This document shows, in pieces, positions 11,060-24,315 of a stretch of DNA of 64,000 nt. The first letter of the stretch is position 1, and each line of letters begins with the position of its first letter. The DNA is from Meghimatium bilineatum. Taxonomy: Eukaryota; Mollusca; Gastropoda; Stylommatophora; Philomycidae. Where the stretch lies: the NCBI GenBank assembly GCA_034231615.1, contig CM067317.1, forward strand, positions 3,344,801 to 3,408,800, given 5' to 3'. Below the pieces are notes generated by a model. That model did not search any database. It saw nothing but the letters and a program-made list of their open reading frames with translations, and was not told the DNA's origin. Both the position numbers and the translations under genes were made by a program.

Positions 11060-12035
11060 TACAAACCAGGCCACATAGAGGTCAGATCACATTAGATAGA
11101 TTGTTATCACATACAGATCACACCACATTAGACAAGCTATTATTACCACAAAGAGAGTAGACCACATTAAAAAAACTTTGTTGTTATCATATTTGCACCA
11201 AATCACATTAAACAGACTTGTTATCACTGAGAGACAAGAATACATTAGACAGACTGTTGTTATCACATTTTACACCAGACCACATTAGACAGACTGTTGT
11301 TACCACATTTTACACCAGACCACATTAGACAGACTGTTGTTACCACATTTTACACCAGACCACATTAGACAGACTGTTGTTACCACATTTTACACAGACC
11401 ACATTAGACAGACTGTTGTTACCACATTTTACACAGACACATTATACAGACTGTTGTTACCACATTTTACACAGACCACATTAGACAGACTGTTGTTACC
11501 ACATTTTACATCAGACCACATCAGACAGACTGTTGTTACCACATTTTACACAGACCACAGACAGAATGTTGTTACATTTTACATAGACCACATTAGACAG
11601 ACTGTTGTTACCACATTTTACACCAGACCGCATTAGACAGACTGTTGTTACCACATTTTACACCAGACCACATTAGACAGACTGTTCTTACCACATTTTA
11701 CACAGACCACATTAGACAGACTGTTGTTATCACTGAGAGACAAAAACACATTAGACAGACTGTTGTTACCACATTTTACACCAGACCACATTAGACAGAC
11801 TGTTCTTACCACATTTTACACCAGACCACATTAGACAGACTGTTCTTACCACATTTTACACAGACCACATTAGACAGACTTGTTGACCATATTTTACACC
11901 AGACAACATTAAGGAAACTGCTATCACAAAGAGATCAGACCACATTAGACAAACTGTTGCAACCACAGTGAAACTGGATCAAGTTAACGGTTACTACCAC
12001 ACTGTGAATAGACCGCGTTAGACAAACTGCTTACC
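11060..12035. repeat. 40-bp tandem repeat
   Basis: About 22 copies built on accacattagacagactgtt followed by gttaccacattttacacc. Units are 40 bp with 38-39 bp variants, and degenerate at both ends. Confidence 0.95.
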
Positions 12036-13016
12036 ACATGGGCAAGATAGTTGATAGTTATAGTATAAGGAGTCCAGATCTAGCAGAAATATCTGTTATA
12101 ATTGGGAGCAATCAACCTCAGACTTAATGAAATAGTTGAAAATATGTTCACAAAATATGCATCAACATACAGAAGACACTGACAGATCACTGTCATTGTT
12201 ACTACAGAGAGATCATTGTGAGTATTCATGATTGGAATGTTCTTGGCAGCAACTTAACTATCACATATAAGAAATATACTCAATATGAAAAGCATAAGAG
12301 ATACAACAAGAGTCTGGCTGATTTCAAGAGGAAATAATGAATGTGATTCAATAACTGAGATGTCTAAGAAGATCAGCAAACAGAACAAGAACAATATCTT
12401 ATCAGTAAAATAAAGGGATTACAAGAACTGTAGCAACAATATCTGTGCTCAAATATCTATGAGAAAGAAACTGAAATGGTTACAACAAGTTATCTCTGCA
12501 TTAGCAAAGTTGACATCATTACATATCAATTCACTAAACACTAAAAACTCAAACTTATTACATTTTACACACACACTGTCAGCACACAACAGTAATTTTT
12601 TTTAAATATAAAAAATAGTTTCAACCATACAAAAACACACATGAATGCATGACATCAGAATTCAATGTTGTTAAAAATAAGACTACAAACACAAATGTAT
12701 AAAAAAAACAACACACTAAATACATGGTTCATTACCAAAATTAAGCCAATCTTGCAGCACATCTTGATGATACAACAGCATACAGTGAAAACCTGCTATC
12801 TAAACATGACAGTGTGAGAGATGACTGTTGACATATGAAGAACATGAGCTGATGCAATAGATTGAGATGTTTTCCTTGTCAATGTAATCTAATGCTCCTG
12901 CTAGAAATAGTTCTGACATTTCTAGATATAATCAAAACACCAGCACAAACAGATTGCCATAAAGGTGAAATATTAAAACACAAATGGTCAAGTCTTCTTC
13001 TTTTTTTCTTCTTTCT
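12036..13016. other. PMCA intron, no gene seen
   Basis: Nearly 1 kb of AT-rich sequence without open frames, tandem units or recognisable mobile-element remnants. Confidence 0.6.
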
Positions 13017-13163
13017 GTCCTCATGTACCTTTCGGTGTTGAGGGGAGAGTGAGTGTACGGTCTTTGGCCCTTCTATTTGCCTCCTCTGCTGTTATATTTC
13101 CGAGTGTCTCTAATACACTATCTATCCACCTTTTATGAGGGCGTCCAATAGGTCTCCTGTTTT
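13017..13163 (-). pseudogene. LINE polyprotein C-terminal remnant
   Basis: The minus strand reads ENRRPIGRPHKRWIDSVLET, then LGNITAEEANRRAKDRTLTL and PSTPKGT followed by a stop. The GRP.+RW.D.+ motif, the internal EAN.RA.DR and the small C-terminal tail are typical of the end of non-LTR retrotransposon polyproteins. The frame is intact over its 147 nt, although the rest of the element is missing. Confidence 0.8.
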
Positions 13164-13239
13164 CGTAGGAGACATATGGTCAAGTATATTCATATTTCTA
13201 GTCTTCTGAGCTGGAACTCAATGTATTTGTAGCACAACT

Positions 13240-16200
13240 CATGTTTTTCATGTCACTATTTAGGTACACATATCTAGATCAACAATGCACTAGAACCAAC
13301 ACTTTAGTTAATAAATACACAAGTAGATCAACACTCTAGTCCATAAATACACATGTAGACCACCACTTTAAATAATGAATACACATGTAGACCAACACTT
13401 TAGTCCTTGCATACACATGTAGACCAACACTTTAGTCCTTGCATACACATGTAGACCAACACTTTAGTCCTTGCATACACATGTAGACCAACACTTTAGT
13501 CTGTGAACATACATGTAGACCACCACTTTAGTCTGTGAACATACATGTAGACCACCACTTTAGTCTGTGAACATACATGTAGACCAACACCTTAGTCTGT
13601 GAAAATACAGGTAGACCACCACTTTAGTCAATGAACATACATGTAGACCAACACTTTAAATAATGAATACACATGTAGACCAACACTTTAAATAATGAAT
13701 ACACATGTAGACCAACACTTTAGTCTGTGAACATACATGTAGACCACCACTTTAGTCTGTGAACATACATGTAGACCACCACTTTAGTCTGTGAACATAC
13801 ATGTAGACCAACACCTTAGTCTGTGAACATACAGGTAGACCACCACTTTAGTCAATGAACATACATGTAGACCAACACTTTAGTCCATGAACACACATGT
13901 AGACCAGCACTTTAGTCTGTGAATATACATGTAGACTAGTCCATGAATACACATGTAGACCAACACTTTAGTCTGTGAATATACATGTAGACCAACACTT
14001 TAGTCTGTGAACATACATGTAGACCAACACTTTAGTCTGTGAATACACATGTAGACCAACACTTTAGTCTGTGAACATACATGTAGACCAACACTTTAGT
14101 CTGTGAACATACATGTAGACCAACACTTTAGTCTGTGAATACACATGTAGACCAACACTTTAGTCTGTGAACACACATGTAGACCAACACTTTAGTCTGT
14201 GAACATACATGTAGACCAACACTTTAGTCTGTGAATATACATGTAGACCAACACTTTAGTCTGTGAACATACATGTAGACCAACACTTTAGTCTGTGAAT
14301 ATACATGTAGACCAACACTTTAGTCTGTGAATATACATGTAGACCAACACTTTAGTCTGTGAACATACATGTAGACCAACACTTTAGTCTGTGAATATAC
14401 ATGTAGACCAACACTTTAGTCTGTGAACATACATGTAGACCAACACTTTAGTCTGTGAACATACATGTAGACCAACACTTTAGTCTGTGAACATACATGT
14501 AGACCACCACTTTAGTCTGTGAACATACATGTAGACCAACACCTTAGTCTGTGAACATACAGGTAGACCACCACTTTAGTCAATGAACATACATGTAGAC
14601 CAACACTTTAGTCCATGAACACACATGTAGACCAGCACTTTAGTCTGTGAATATACATGTAGACTAACACTTTAGTCTGTGAATACACATGTAGACCAAC
14701 ACTTTAGTCTGTGAACATACATGTAGACCAACACTTTAGTCTGTGAATACACATGTAGACCAACACTTTAGTCTGTGAACATACATGTAGACCAACACTT
14801 TAGTCTGTGAACATACATGTAGACCAACACTTTAGTCTGTGAATACACATGTAGACCAACACTTTAGTCTGTGAACACACATGTAGACCAACACTTTAGT
14901 CTGTGAACATACATGTAGACCAGCACTTTAGTCTGTGAATATACATGTAGACCAACACTTTAGTCTGTGAACATACATGTAGACCAACACTTTAGTCTGT
15001 GAATATACATGTAGACCAACACTTTAGTCTGTGAATATACATGTAGACCAACACTTTAGTCTGTGAACATACATGTAGACCAACACTTTAGTCTGTGAAT
15101 ATACATGTAGACCAACACTTTAGTCTGTGAACATACATGTAGACCAACACTTTAGTCTGTGAACATACATGTAGACCAACACTTTAGTCTGTGAACATAC
15201 ATGTAGACCAACACTTTAGTCAATGAACATACATGTAGACCAACACTTTAGTCAATGAACACACATGTAGACCAACACTTTAGTCCATGAATACACATGT
15301 AGACCAACACTTTAGTCCGTGAGTACACATGTAGACCAACACTTTAGTCAATGAACACACATGTAGACCAACACTTTAGTCCATGAATATACATGTAGAC
15401 CAACACTTTAGTCCATGAATACACATGTAGACCAACACTTTAGTCTGTGAACATACATGTAGACCAACACTTTAGTCTGTGAACATACATGTAGACCAAC
15501 ACTTTAGTCAATGAACATACATGTAGACCAACGCTTTAGTCAATGAACACACATGTAGACCAACACTTTAGTCCATGAATACACATGTAGACCAACACTT
15601 TAGTCCGTGAGTACACATGTAGACCAACACTTTAGTCAATGAACACACATGTAGACCAACACTTTAGTCCATGAATATACATGTAGACCAACACTTTAGT
15701 CCATGAATACACATGTAGACCAACACTTTAGTCTGTGAACATACATGTAGACCAACACTTTAGTCAATGAACATACATGTAGACCAACACTTTAGTATGT
15801 GAACATACATGTAGACCAACACTTTAGTATGTGAACATACATGTAGACTAGTCCATGAATACACATGTAGACCAACACTTTAGTCAATGAACATACATGT
15901 AGACCAACACTTTAGTCAATGAACATACATGTAGACCAACACTTTAGTCAATGAACATACACGTAGACCAACGCTTTAGTCAATGAACATACATGTAGAC
16001 CAACACTTTAGTCTGTGAATATACATGTAGACTAGTCCATGAAGACACATGTAGACCAACACTTTAGTCAATGAACATACATGTAGACCAACACTTTAGT
16101 ATGTGAACATACATGTAGACCAACACTTTAGTCTGTGAATATACATGTAGACCAACACTTTAGTCTGTGAATATACATGTAGACTAGTCCATGAATACAC

Positions 16201-17065
16201 ATGTAGACCAACACTTTAGTCAATGAACATACATGTAGACCAACACTTTAGTATGTGAACATACATGTAGACCAACACTTTAGTCTGTGAATATACATGT
16301 AGACCAACACTTTAGTCAATGAACACACATGTAGACCACCACTTTAGTCAATGAACATACATGTAGACCAACACTTTAGTCAATGAACATACATGTAGAC
16401 CAACACTTTAGTATGTGAACATACATGTAGACTAGTCCATGAATACACATGTAGACCAACACTTTAGTCAATGAACATACATGTAGACCAACACTTTAGT
16501 CAATGAACATACATGTAGACCAACACTTTAGTCTGTGAATATACATGTAGACTAGTCCATGAATACACATGTAGACCAACACTTTAGTCTGTGAACATAC
16601 ATGTAGACCAACACTTTAGTATGTGAACATACATGTAGACCAACACTTTAGTATGTGAACATACATGTAGACCAACACTTTAGTCCATGAATACACATGT
16701 AGACCAACACTTTAGTCAATGAACATACATGTAGACCAACACTTTAGTCCATGAATACACATGTAGACCAACACTTTAGTCAATGAACATACATGTAGAC
16801 CAACACTTTAGTCTGTGAATATACATGTAGACTAGTCCATGAATACACATGTAGACCAACACTTTAGTCAATGATCATACATGTAGACCAACACTTTAGT
16901 CAATGAACATACATGTAGACCAACACTTTAGTCAATGAACATACATGTAGACCAACACTTTAGTATGTGAACATACACGTAGACCAACACTTTAGTATGT
17001 GAACATACATGTAGACTAGTCCATGAATACACATGTAGACCAACACTTTAGTCAATGAACATACA
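13240..17065. repeat. Large 32-bp satellite array with higher-order structure
   Basis: About 3.8 kb and close to 120 copies of a 32-bp unit (gtagaccaacactttagtct, gtgaacatacat). Variants fall into types by the triplet after tagt (ctgtgaa, caatgaa, ccatgaa, atgtgaa) and at the ata/aca position. A shortened unit with gtagactagtccatgaa recurs near 13935, 15845, 16030, 16185, 16430, 16550, 16830 and 17015. Rare variants repeat at fixed distances: acaccttag with acaggtag at 13810 and 14538 (728 bp), and gtccgtgagtacac at 15315 and 15603 (288 bp, nine units). This shows block duplications. It lies in a PMCA intron. Confidence 0.97.
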
Positions 17066-17256
17066 CAAAAAGACAATAAAGACACATTTACATGCTGGCA
17101 CACAATACTACATACACTTAAAGCTATATTGGATAAACACAATGACAGTTATGATACATCCACAACAGAAAGACTGAAACCCAATGCTGTCAGTAAACAA
17201 AAGTAGAGAAGACAGATTTCTGTTGTAGGATTGTAAACAAACAAACATCCACCTAC

Positions 17257-17289
17257 CAGTTTTCGCAGCAGTGTCGTTAGAAGGGATCA
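17257..17289 (-). CDS. ATP2B: PMCA 33-nt mini-exon (site A cassette)
   Basis: A very strong minus-strand acceptor (T-rich tract ending TTTTAG) and a GTAGGT donor enclose 33 nt. In phase 1 the peptide is L/V-IPSNDTAAKTG, the first residue depending on which exon is spliced upstream (C or G carried). Phase 1 in and 1 out with a length divisible by three makes it a frame-neutral cassette. It lies immediately right of the 3.8-kb 32-bp satellite. The sequence is short and not diagnostic on its own; the case rests on splice sites, phase and gene position. Confidence 0.65.
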
Positions 17290-17299
17290 CTAAAATAAA

Positions 17300-17785
17300 A
17301 AAAAAAGCAAACAAAATTCACAAACACGGAAAAATAACACAAAAATCATAAACTAAATGAATAATGATTGTGTGTGACTAGGAAACAGACAAATTCATTG
17401 GACAGAGAGGAGCATGTAACATGTGATTTCAAGCAGAGATTTACACACCAAGGGGAGACCATACAGTTATTATCAGTTATTGCTCATTCTTAAGCAAGGT
17501 CAAGGCTCAAGCAAGAAATACATAGCAATGTCCCCCAAGCCATTATTAAATGTTGCATACAGGTTATAAACAGGCTTCTACTTAAATCAAGTCTAGTTAG
17601 AAACTAAATGCATACTCTCAATGTTATGTGATGTTCTGTTCACCTCACACATAAATGTCTATGTTTGCTGTATATAATCATTGGATACATCTTCTTAAAT
17701 ATGTCTAGGTTTGCTGTGTATATCAATCTGTACATCTTATGAAACATATCTAGGTTTCCTGTATATAATATCAATTGTTACATCT
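17300..17785. other. PMCA intron, no gene seen
   Basis: Intron upstream of the 33-nt exon. A loose direct repeat around ctaggtttgctgtatataat occurs near 17660-17770; nothing else stands out. Confidence 0.5.

Positions 17786-17787
<2 letters not shown>

Positions 17788-17844
<57 letters not shown>
17788..17844. repeat. (AT)n microsatellite
   Basis: An uninterrupted TA dinucleotide run of about 57 bp. Confidence 0.97.
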
Positions 17845-17849
<5 letters not shown>

Positions 17850-18089
17850 TTTCAAATTATATTTCTTATTGACAAATATATTTCAATATTTTCCCATGCA
17901 CTGGTTTCCATGGCAATGAGACAATCTATTAAATCTAAGTTTGGGCTGATGTGGTTGTGGCTTGTTCACAGAGAAAGTCATGATTGTAACGTTTCTGTGG
18001 TCTTCATAGATACATCCTTGGTCCCTAAATCCTCTATATTGTTACATTTCTGTGGGCCTCATATATGTGTCAGTGGCCCCTGAATCATC

Positions 18090-18620
18090 TAGATATCTTT
18101 CTGTGGCCCTCAGATGAGTCTGTGGCCACTGAATCATCTATATTACCTTTCTGTGACCCTCATAAGTCCATGGCCCCGGTGTGCACCAGATTATTACCTT
18201 TCTGTGACCCTCATAAGTCCATGGCCCCGGTGTGCACCAGATTATTACCTTTCTGTGACCCTCATAAGTCCATGGCCCCGGTGTGCACCAGATTATTACC
18301 TTTCTGTGACCCTCATAAGTCCATGGCCCCGGTGTGCACCAGATTATTACCTTTCTGTGACCCTCATAAGTCCATGGCCCCGGTGTGCACCAGATTATTA
18401 CCTTTCTGTGACCCTCATAAGTCCATGGCCCCGGTGTGCACCAGATTATTACCTTTCTGTGACCCTCATAAGTCCATGGCCCCGGTGTGCACCAGATTAT
18501 TACCTTTCTGTGACCCTCATAAGTCCATGGCCCCGGTGTGCACCAGATTGTTACCATTCTGTGACCCTCATAAGTCCATGGCCCCGGTGTGCACCAGATT
18601 GTTACCTTTCTGTGACTGTC
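18090..18620. repeat. 51-bp tandem repeat, nearly identical units
   Basis: Nine units of 51 bp (from about 18148) containing ctttctgtgaccctcataag, tccatggccccggtgtgcac and cagattatta. Seven consecutive units are identical; only the last two have g for a, and one carries cattct for ctttct. Degenerate half-units lie upstream from about 18040. Because 51 is divisible by three, long frames stay open on both strands; these are artefacts. The uniform units imply very recent amplification or gene conversion. Confidence 0.97.
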
Positions 18621-18639
18621 CTCAGAGATGAGGAGTGAT

Positions 18640-19510
18640 CCTTCTCCATAGAGAACTATTGTATGCCCCTAGGAAGGGGGAATGTGGCCCAGATGGAGAA
18701 CATCTTCTCTAGCCCATACATTATTGTAGCCCTGAATAATCAAAGACCCATCTTTTACTAGATTATATCAGATTAAAAATTCCTAAATCCATTGTCAATA
18801 ATTGAGTTTCGGTAAAGAAAAACAAAATTTTTACAACTTTTCTTTATCCAAATATTCATTAATTTTTAAAAAATGAACCAATGTCTCTGCAGACACATGA
18901 CACCATGGGCACTCTGTCTTTGCTCACTAATTGAAAGTGTCAGTTTTAAGATCACTTACAATAGATGTCACAATTTTTAGACCAGAAATACAATTATTAC
19001 CATTATCCTAGATTTACATTGAATGTGCTTCCTATAGCCTGATAAATGTCTGTTCTGTATGTACTCATGTTCCAAGTTGAACAATGTGCACAACTATTGT
19101 TTCTACTCTCTATCCTACCATTAATCCTCAGATCTCAGCAAGCATCTTAATCAACCAAGTATGAAATATTCATGAATGAATGTTGACCAAAATACAATAT
19201 AGTGAATATAACTAATAATGATGTCTCTTCTTCTTCTTTTGCGTTCATTCTCAAAATCCAGCAGATTAGCAAAGGATTTTTAGTCTGGAGAGTGGAATGC
19301 CATTGTCATTATTTACATAATACTTGTGTGATATCTGTGTCTTTTAGCCAGAGACATCTGACTTCAGAATGGCCTCAAGGTCACTTTTATCCGCCATGGA
19401 AAAAGACAGCAACTGCACCCCCAAAGTACGTCACCTTTTACGACGTACATGGCAAATAATAGTGCCATTATTTGCTTCTCATTTGGATGCTTAGAATGCA
19501 GAGGAATAAT
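18640..19510. other. PMCA intron, no gene seen
   Basis: AT-rich, with short open frames only (19202-19459 plus, 19364-19609 minus) that show no recognisable domain. Confidence 0.5.
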
Positions 19511-19512
19511 AT

Positions 19513-19666
19513 AATGTCTCTGACATGAGCATATCAACAATTCAACTTGTGGATGGTATACACCAACAGATCTTGACCACAACCCAAATAATGTCTCTGA
19601 CATGAGCATATCAACAATTCAACTTGTGGATGGTATACACCAACAGATCTTGACCACAACCCAAAT
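19513..19666. repeat. 77-bp tandem duplication
   Basis: Two almost perfect copies starting aatgtctctgacatgagcat at 19513 and 19590. Confidence 0.93.
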
Positions 19667-20280
19667 AACATGAGTGAGAATGTTGCAGAAAAGTGGATGC
19701 TGGACATACATCAACTCATATTGGAGGGGAGACTTCTGATTTCATAAATGCAGACACCACAGTACATTTGATGAATCCTGCATTCACCAACATTAGCCGA
19801 CAGTTATCGTGGTAACCCCATCTGACAATACAGTTGCAATGAGACTGTGGAACTAGTGCACTGTAATCTACCATAAGATTTCCCTCTTACAATCATGCAA
19901 ACAACATAATTTCTACACATAATATTCCAAGACTGAAATTAAATTGGAAATATTTAAGTCCAGATCTATTTTACTGTATCCAAACTATTTAGAGAATGGT
20001 TTTTATCAACTTAATTAAACAAATTAATGATGGCTCTACACTTTTACAATACATCTCTTATATTTAAAATTTATCTTCATTTTTCTCACAATGAATCAGT
20101 TATTAGCATTAGCAAATCATTTCTTATAGTTCACATCTTATGACCAATCACCAGCACTGTTAAAATCTTACAATCTAACATTTCCCTAACAAAATGTACC
20201 ACATTACATATGAAATAAGAGGGTTGTTGATAAAGACTTATTCATCAAATTGTCTATAACTGGATTTTTCCACACTGGAT

Positions 20281-20395
20281 TTTTTTGCTAGGTATTTCCA
20301 CACTCATCCGCATCGCTGAGGATAGAATTCGCTGGAGGACTCTGTGTGCTGAAGCTTCCAATGTGGTACCCCTACGACCCTGAAGGGTTATGGGT
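20281..20395 (+). pseudogene. LINE 3'-end remnant
   Basis: The plus strand reads TLIRIAEDRIRWRTLCAEAS then NVVPLRP and a stop, followed by agggttatgggtttta. The same 3' sequence (aatgtggtacccc, then gatgggttacgggttta) ends the LINE remnant at 48715-48770, so both come from related elements. Confidence 0.65.
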
Positions 20396-20759
20396 TTTAT
20401 TGATAACTGGATTCATTGTTTAGACATCACACAACTTCAAAAGAGATGGACAACAATTTCTCTAAAACCTACCATATTGGTGCATAACAAAGACTATTAT
20501 GATTTTAATCTCATAGGAAGGTGGTGCAGCAAAAAAGGACAGAGGCATATTTTCAATTTCTGGAAAGTTTTTGATGAACTCTGGGACAGTTTTTGAGTAT
20601 GATTAAAGTTGCAAATTACCATCATTGTTGCACTAGCTGGTAAGTGTACATTCGTTGAGGAGCAGTTTCAGCAGCAGAGGTTAGTCAGTAATGTCAGCGA
20701 TGCAAAGTGACATTGAGATGAAAGTGTGCACTGGAGGCACATTCATGTGACTATGTGAC

Positions 20760-21530
20760 ATTCCAAACGTGATATGACAGCCGTGTGACATGACAACTGT
20801 GGCATTTCAACCATGTGACATTTTAACTATGTGACATGACATTTCAACCTCGTTGAATTTCAATGATGCAACATACATTCTATCTGTGTAACATGATGAA
20901 TGAATGTGACTTCTAACAAAGTGACATGACACGAGTGTATCATTCCATGCATGCAGTCTAACGATGACATGACATTTCAACCAAGAGATATGACACCACT
21001 GTTATATTTCAACAAAGTGATGTATGACATCAATGTGATATTTCAACCAAGTGATATGACACCACTGTGACATTTCTTCAGCTTTCATTCTGAAACTCCC
21101 ACTGGATCTCTCTTGTGGCAGGATAATTGTTCTACTAGACTTCAAGCAGGATGTAGTCCAGAGAATGGAAATCTATTGTCACCGTTTTATTTGCACAAGT
21201 ACCCGACACATCCGTCTTCAAAGCGACTGTGACGTCTCAACTAAGTGATATGACACCATTGTGACATTTCAATCAAGTGATATGACACCATTATATTTCA
21301 ACAAAGTGATGACACCAATGTGACATTTCAACCAAGTGATATGACACCAATGTGATATAACACTGTTATATTTCAACAAAGTGATGACACCAATGTGACA
21401 TTTAAAACAAGTGATATGGCACCATTATGGTATTTCAACCAAGTGATATGACACAAATGCAATATTTCAACCAAGTGATATGACACCAAAGTGATATACA
21501 AGATATAATTTCCAATATAAAAGTGACACT
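20760..21530. repeat. Degenerate tandem repeat, about 26-33 bp period
   Basis: Many diverged copies of a unit with tttcaaccaagtgatatgac and accaatgtgatat, interrupted by about 150 bp of other sequence at 21075-21230. An old array that has lost regularity. Confidence 0.8.
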
Positions 21531-21539
21531 CGTCCACGT

Positions 21540-21670
21540 TATTTAACAATGTGTCATTTCTACCATGTGATAAGGCAATGTGTCATTTCTGCCATGTGAT
21601 AGGACAATGTGTCATTTCTGCCATGTGATAGGACAATGTTTATTTTCTGCCATGAGATAGGATAATGTAA
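21540..21670. repeat. 30-bp tandem repeat
   Basis: Four copies of a unit containing aatgtgtcatttctgccatg and tgataggac, related in style to the preceding degenerate array. Confidence 0.85.
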
Positions 21671-21776
21671 CATGTCAACAACATCATATGACAATGTGAT
21701 AAAGCAACCTTGTGGCACACAACATACTTATAAACTACTGTTAATTTCTAACACTGTAAGGAAGGAAACTGACCAC

Positions 21777-21851
21777 CTCCACTTAGTAGTTGCTGCGGCT
21801 TAGTGCATAAAGAGTTATCTTCATCCCCGAAGGCAGGTTCTGCCTTGGGGC
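21777..21851 (-). CDS. ATP2B: Candidate 75-nt PMCA cassette exon
   Basis: Minus-strand sequence with acceptor CTTCTTCTAAAG and a weak donor (GTGGTC) encloses 75 nt, phase 1 to phase 1. With the carried G it reads GPKAEPAFGDEDNSLCTKPQ then QLLSG. It is clearly richer in G+C than the surrounding intron and is polar and acidic, as site A inserts usually are. The weak donor and the lack of a recognised homologue keep confidence low. It could be leftover coding sequence from a transposable element. Confidence 0.35.
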
Positions 21852-21959
21852 CTTTAGAAGAAGCAGTCATGTAGCTAGTCCTTTCAGAGAAGGACAACAA
21901 ACTCAGAACTCTCACGTGCAAATTGCACACATTTAAGAACTCTTGGCAGTTGAGAAATC

Positions 21960-23465
21960 AAAGAGTTCACTGAAATGTCAATATTTATGTTGGAGGTCAC
22001 ATTCTTGCAGAGGATATGGAGCGTAACTATACATAGCGGTTGAAACTTCATTCTGGCCAGGTCCTCCTAAATGCGAGCAAGACTAGTCTGCCCAGCAATT
22101 AAAAGGTGCTGAAGAAAAAGGCAACCAACCAGGAGGTCTACCACAACAACGAGGATGCCACGTACAGATGCAATGACCAATGATAATATGTCTATATATA
22201 CATATATATAAAACATGACTTGCCCACAACTTTTAGATGTTCAACATGAAATAGCGTGTTTAACTAGTGAGCCACAGAAAACATCAGAATGCATTATTTT
22301 CAATATCTGGCTAGTGAAGACTGAGGACCTATGAGCCTGCACAAGTAGCATCATCAATAATAACCATAACATCTACGATGCCTTGTCGGTACATATCTGT
22401 GCATATACAACCCGCAAACAAATGTATAACTATAATCAATACATTCTAATAAGGACAAGTAGTTACCAGACACACAAAAATAGCAATAGTCAACTGTAGT
22501 TTTTGTAAATATAGCGACTTTCCTACACAAATGTGCTGACCCCAAAAAGAGATCAAAGACCACCTGAAAACAGCACCAGTAGACTGCCCAAATACAACAG
22601 AAATATAAGGACATCTGTAAAACTGAGATATAAGGACATCTGTAAAACAGCCATGAATGGTCTCATGATCAAGCAAAATTTTGGGAAAGAACTGGCTGAT
22701 GTGTGTACTGCAGTGCACTGAGGCATTCAATCATGAGGGGGCTCTAAGAGAGAAAACAGAATACACGTGTCACAGACACTAAGGTACATCTATCTTTAAA
22801 CGCAGATTTGAAATGTATATTCTGTTCTCGCCCCTGCAGATAGAAAATCAGCAAAATAGCTACAATAGAGTCTGCAATTTGAGGGCCTCACAGTCCATGT
22901 CTAACACTGGCCTGTTTCGATCGTGAGACTGGTATAAGAGAAACAGGTTTATGAGATAGATCTGGGAAGATGGAAACATCAGTAGCATAATGATGATTAA
23001 GTGTCATTATCTACCCTTGTAAATCAATGTTTCATACAACTATGAAATAATCTATCAAGAGAAGTGCTCATTGTTTCATATACTATTGTCATGATTATTA
23101 TACTATTGTCATGATTATTCAGAAGCAAATCAATGATATGTAAATAATAAGCACATGTCATTCATATTTCTAAAATACACACATGACACACATGCACCTC
23201 AGACTGAGTGCAATCATATCTAAAACAAAGCAACAATAAAGGTCACAAAACACTTAAAATAAACAAACCACACATATAGGCACACAGATCAAGAAATATG
23301 GTACTGACAATAATGTTAAGATTTGGAGGGAAGTTCAAAAGTCTTTGTGTCTGTGTGTCATTAAAAATACTAAACACCAGCAGATGTGGTTATAATAATA
23401 TAATACATATTTATTATAAATATAAATAGATGTCGTTATCATAATATTCCTAATATTGAAAAGGT
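21960..23465. other. PMCA intron, no gene seen
   Basis: About 1.5 kb. A 25-bp duplication (gatataaggacatctgtaaa) lies at 22600-22650. Translations of the short frames at 22354-22730 are not recognisable. Confidence 0.5.
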
Positions 23466-23469
23466 GTAA

Positions 23470-23935
23470 AAGGTTGTTAATGCGATCAAATTTGTGCTTA
23501 TTATTAATGAGGTCAAATAAGTATGCAAATTGTTAAGCAGACCAAATACGTATGCAAATTGTTAATGAGATCAAATAGGCAAGCAAATTGTAAATGAAGT
23601 CAAATAGGCATGCAAATTGTCAAGCAGGTTAAATAGGTATGCAAATTGTAAATGAGATCAAATAGGTATGCAAACTGTAAATGAGGTCAAATAGGTATGC
23701 AAATTGTAAATGAGATCAAATAGGTATGCAAACTGTAAATGAGGTCAGTAAGGTATGCAAATTGTAAATGAGATCAAATAGGTATGCAAATTGTAAATGA
23801 GATCAAATAGGTATGCAAATTGTAAATGAGATCAAATAGGTATGCAGACTGTAAATGAGGTCAAATAGGTATGCAAATTGTTAAGCAGAACTAATAGGTA
23901 TGGAAAATGTTAAGCAGATCAAATACACAAGAAGT
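23470..23935. repeat. 29-bp tandem repeat
   Basis: About 16 units containing aaataggtatgcaaattgta and aatgagatc, most regular from 23630 to 23880 and diverging outward. Confidence 0.93.
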
Positions 23936-24069
23936 GTACAGACAACTTCATAAAACTGATATTCTATAAGCATGAAGATATAGATTTAGGTTCAATGCAC
24001 CCACAGTGCAGTAGCTATGCTATTAGTTCCCAGATAAGCTTGTAAATTACCAAATATTATAGTATTATA

Positions 24070-24315
24070 TTGTATGCACTCTGGTTAAACACAACCATCC
24101 CTATATTAATACAACCGGACCAGTTAAACACATTCATCCCTGTGAACACAACAATCCTAGTGTAAACAAAACCATCCCAGCATAAACACAACCATTTCAT
24201 TGTAAACACAACCATTTCATTGTAAACACAGCCATTCCAGTGTAAACACAGAATTCCCAGTATAAACACAACCATTCCAGTGTAATTACAAGCATCCCAG
24301 TGTAAATAATATCCT
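24070..24315. repeat. About 20-bp degenerate tandem repeat
   Basis: About 12 units on the theme aaccattccagtgtaaacac. The minus strand stays open in two frames only because of the repeat. Confidence 0.85.

Noticed and set aside
18065..18638. Three overlapping ORFs of 139-188 codons
   Set aside because: All come from the 51-bp array, whose length is a multiple of three.
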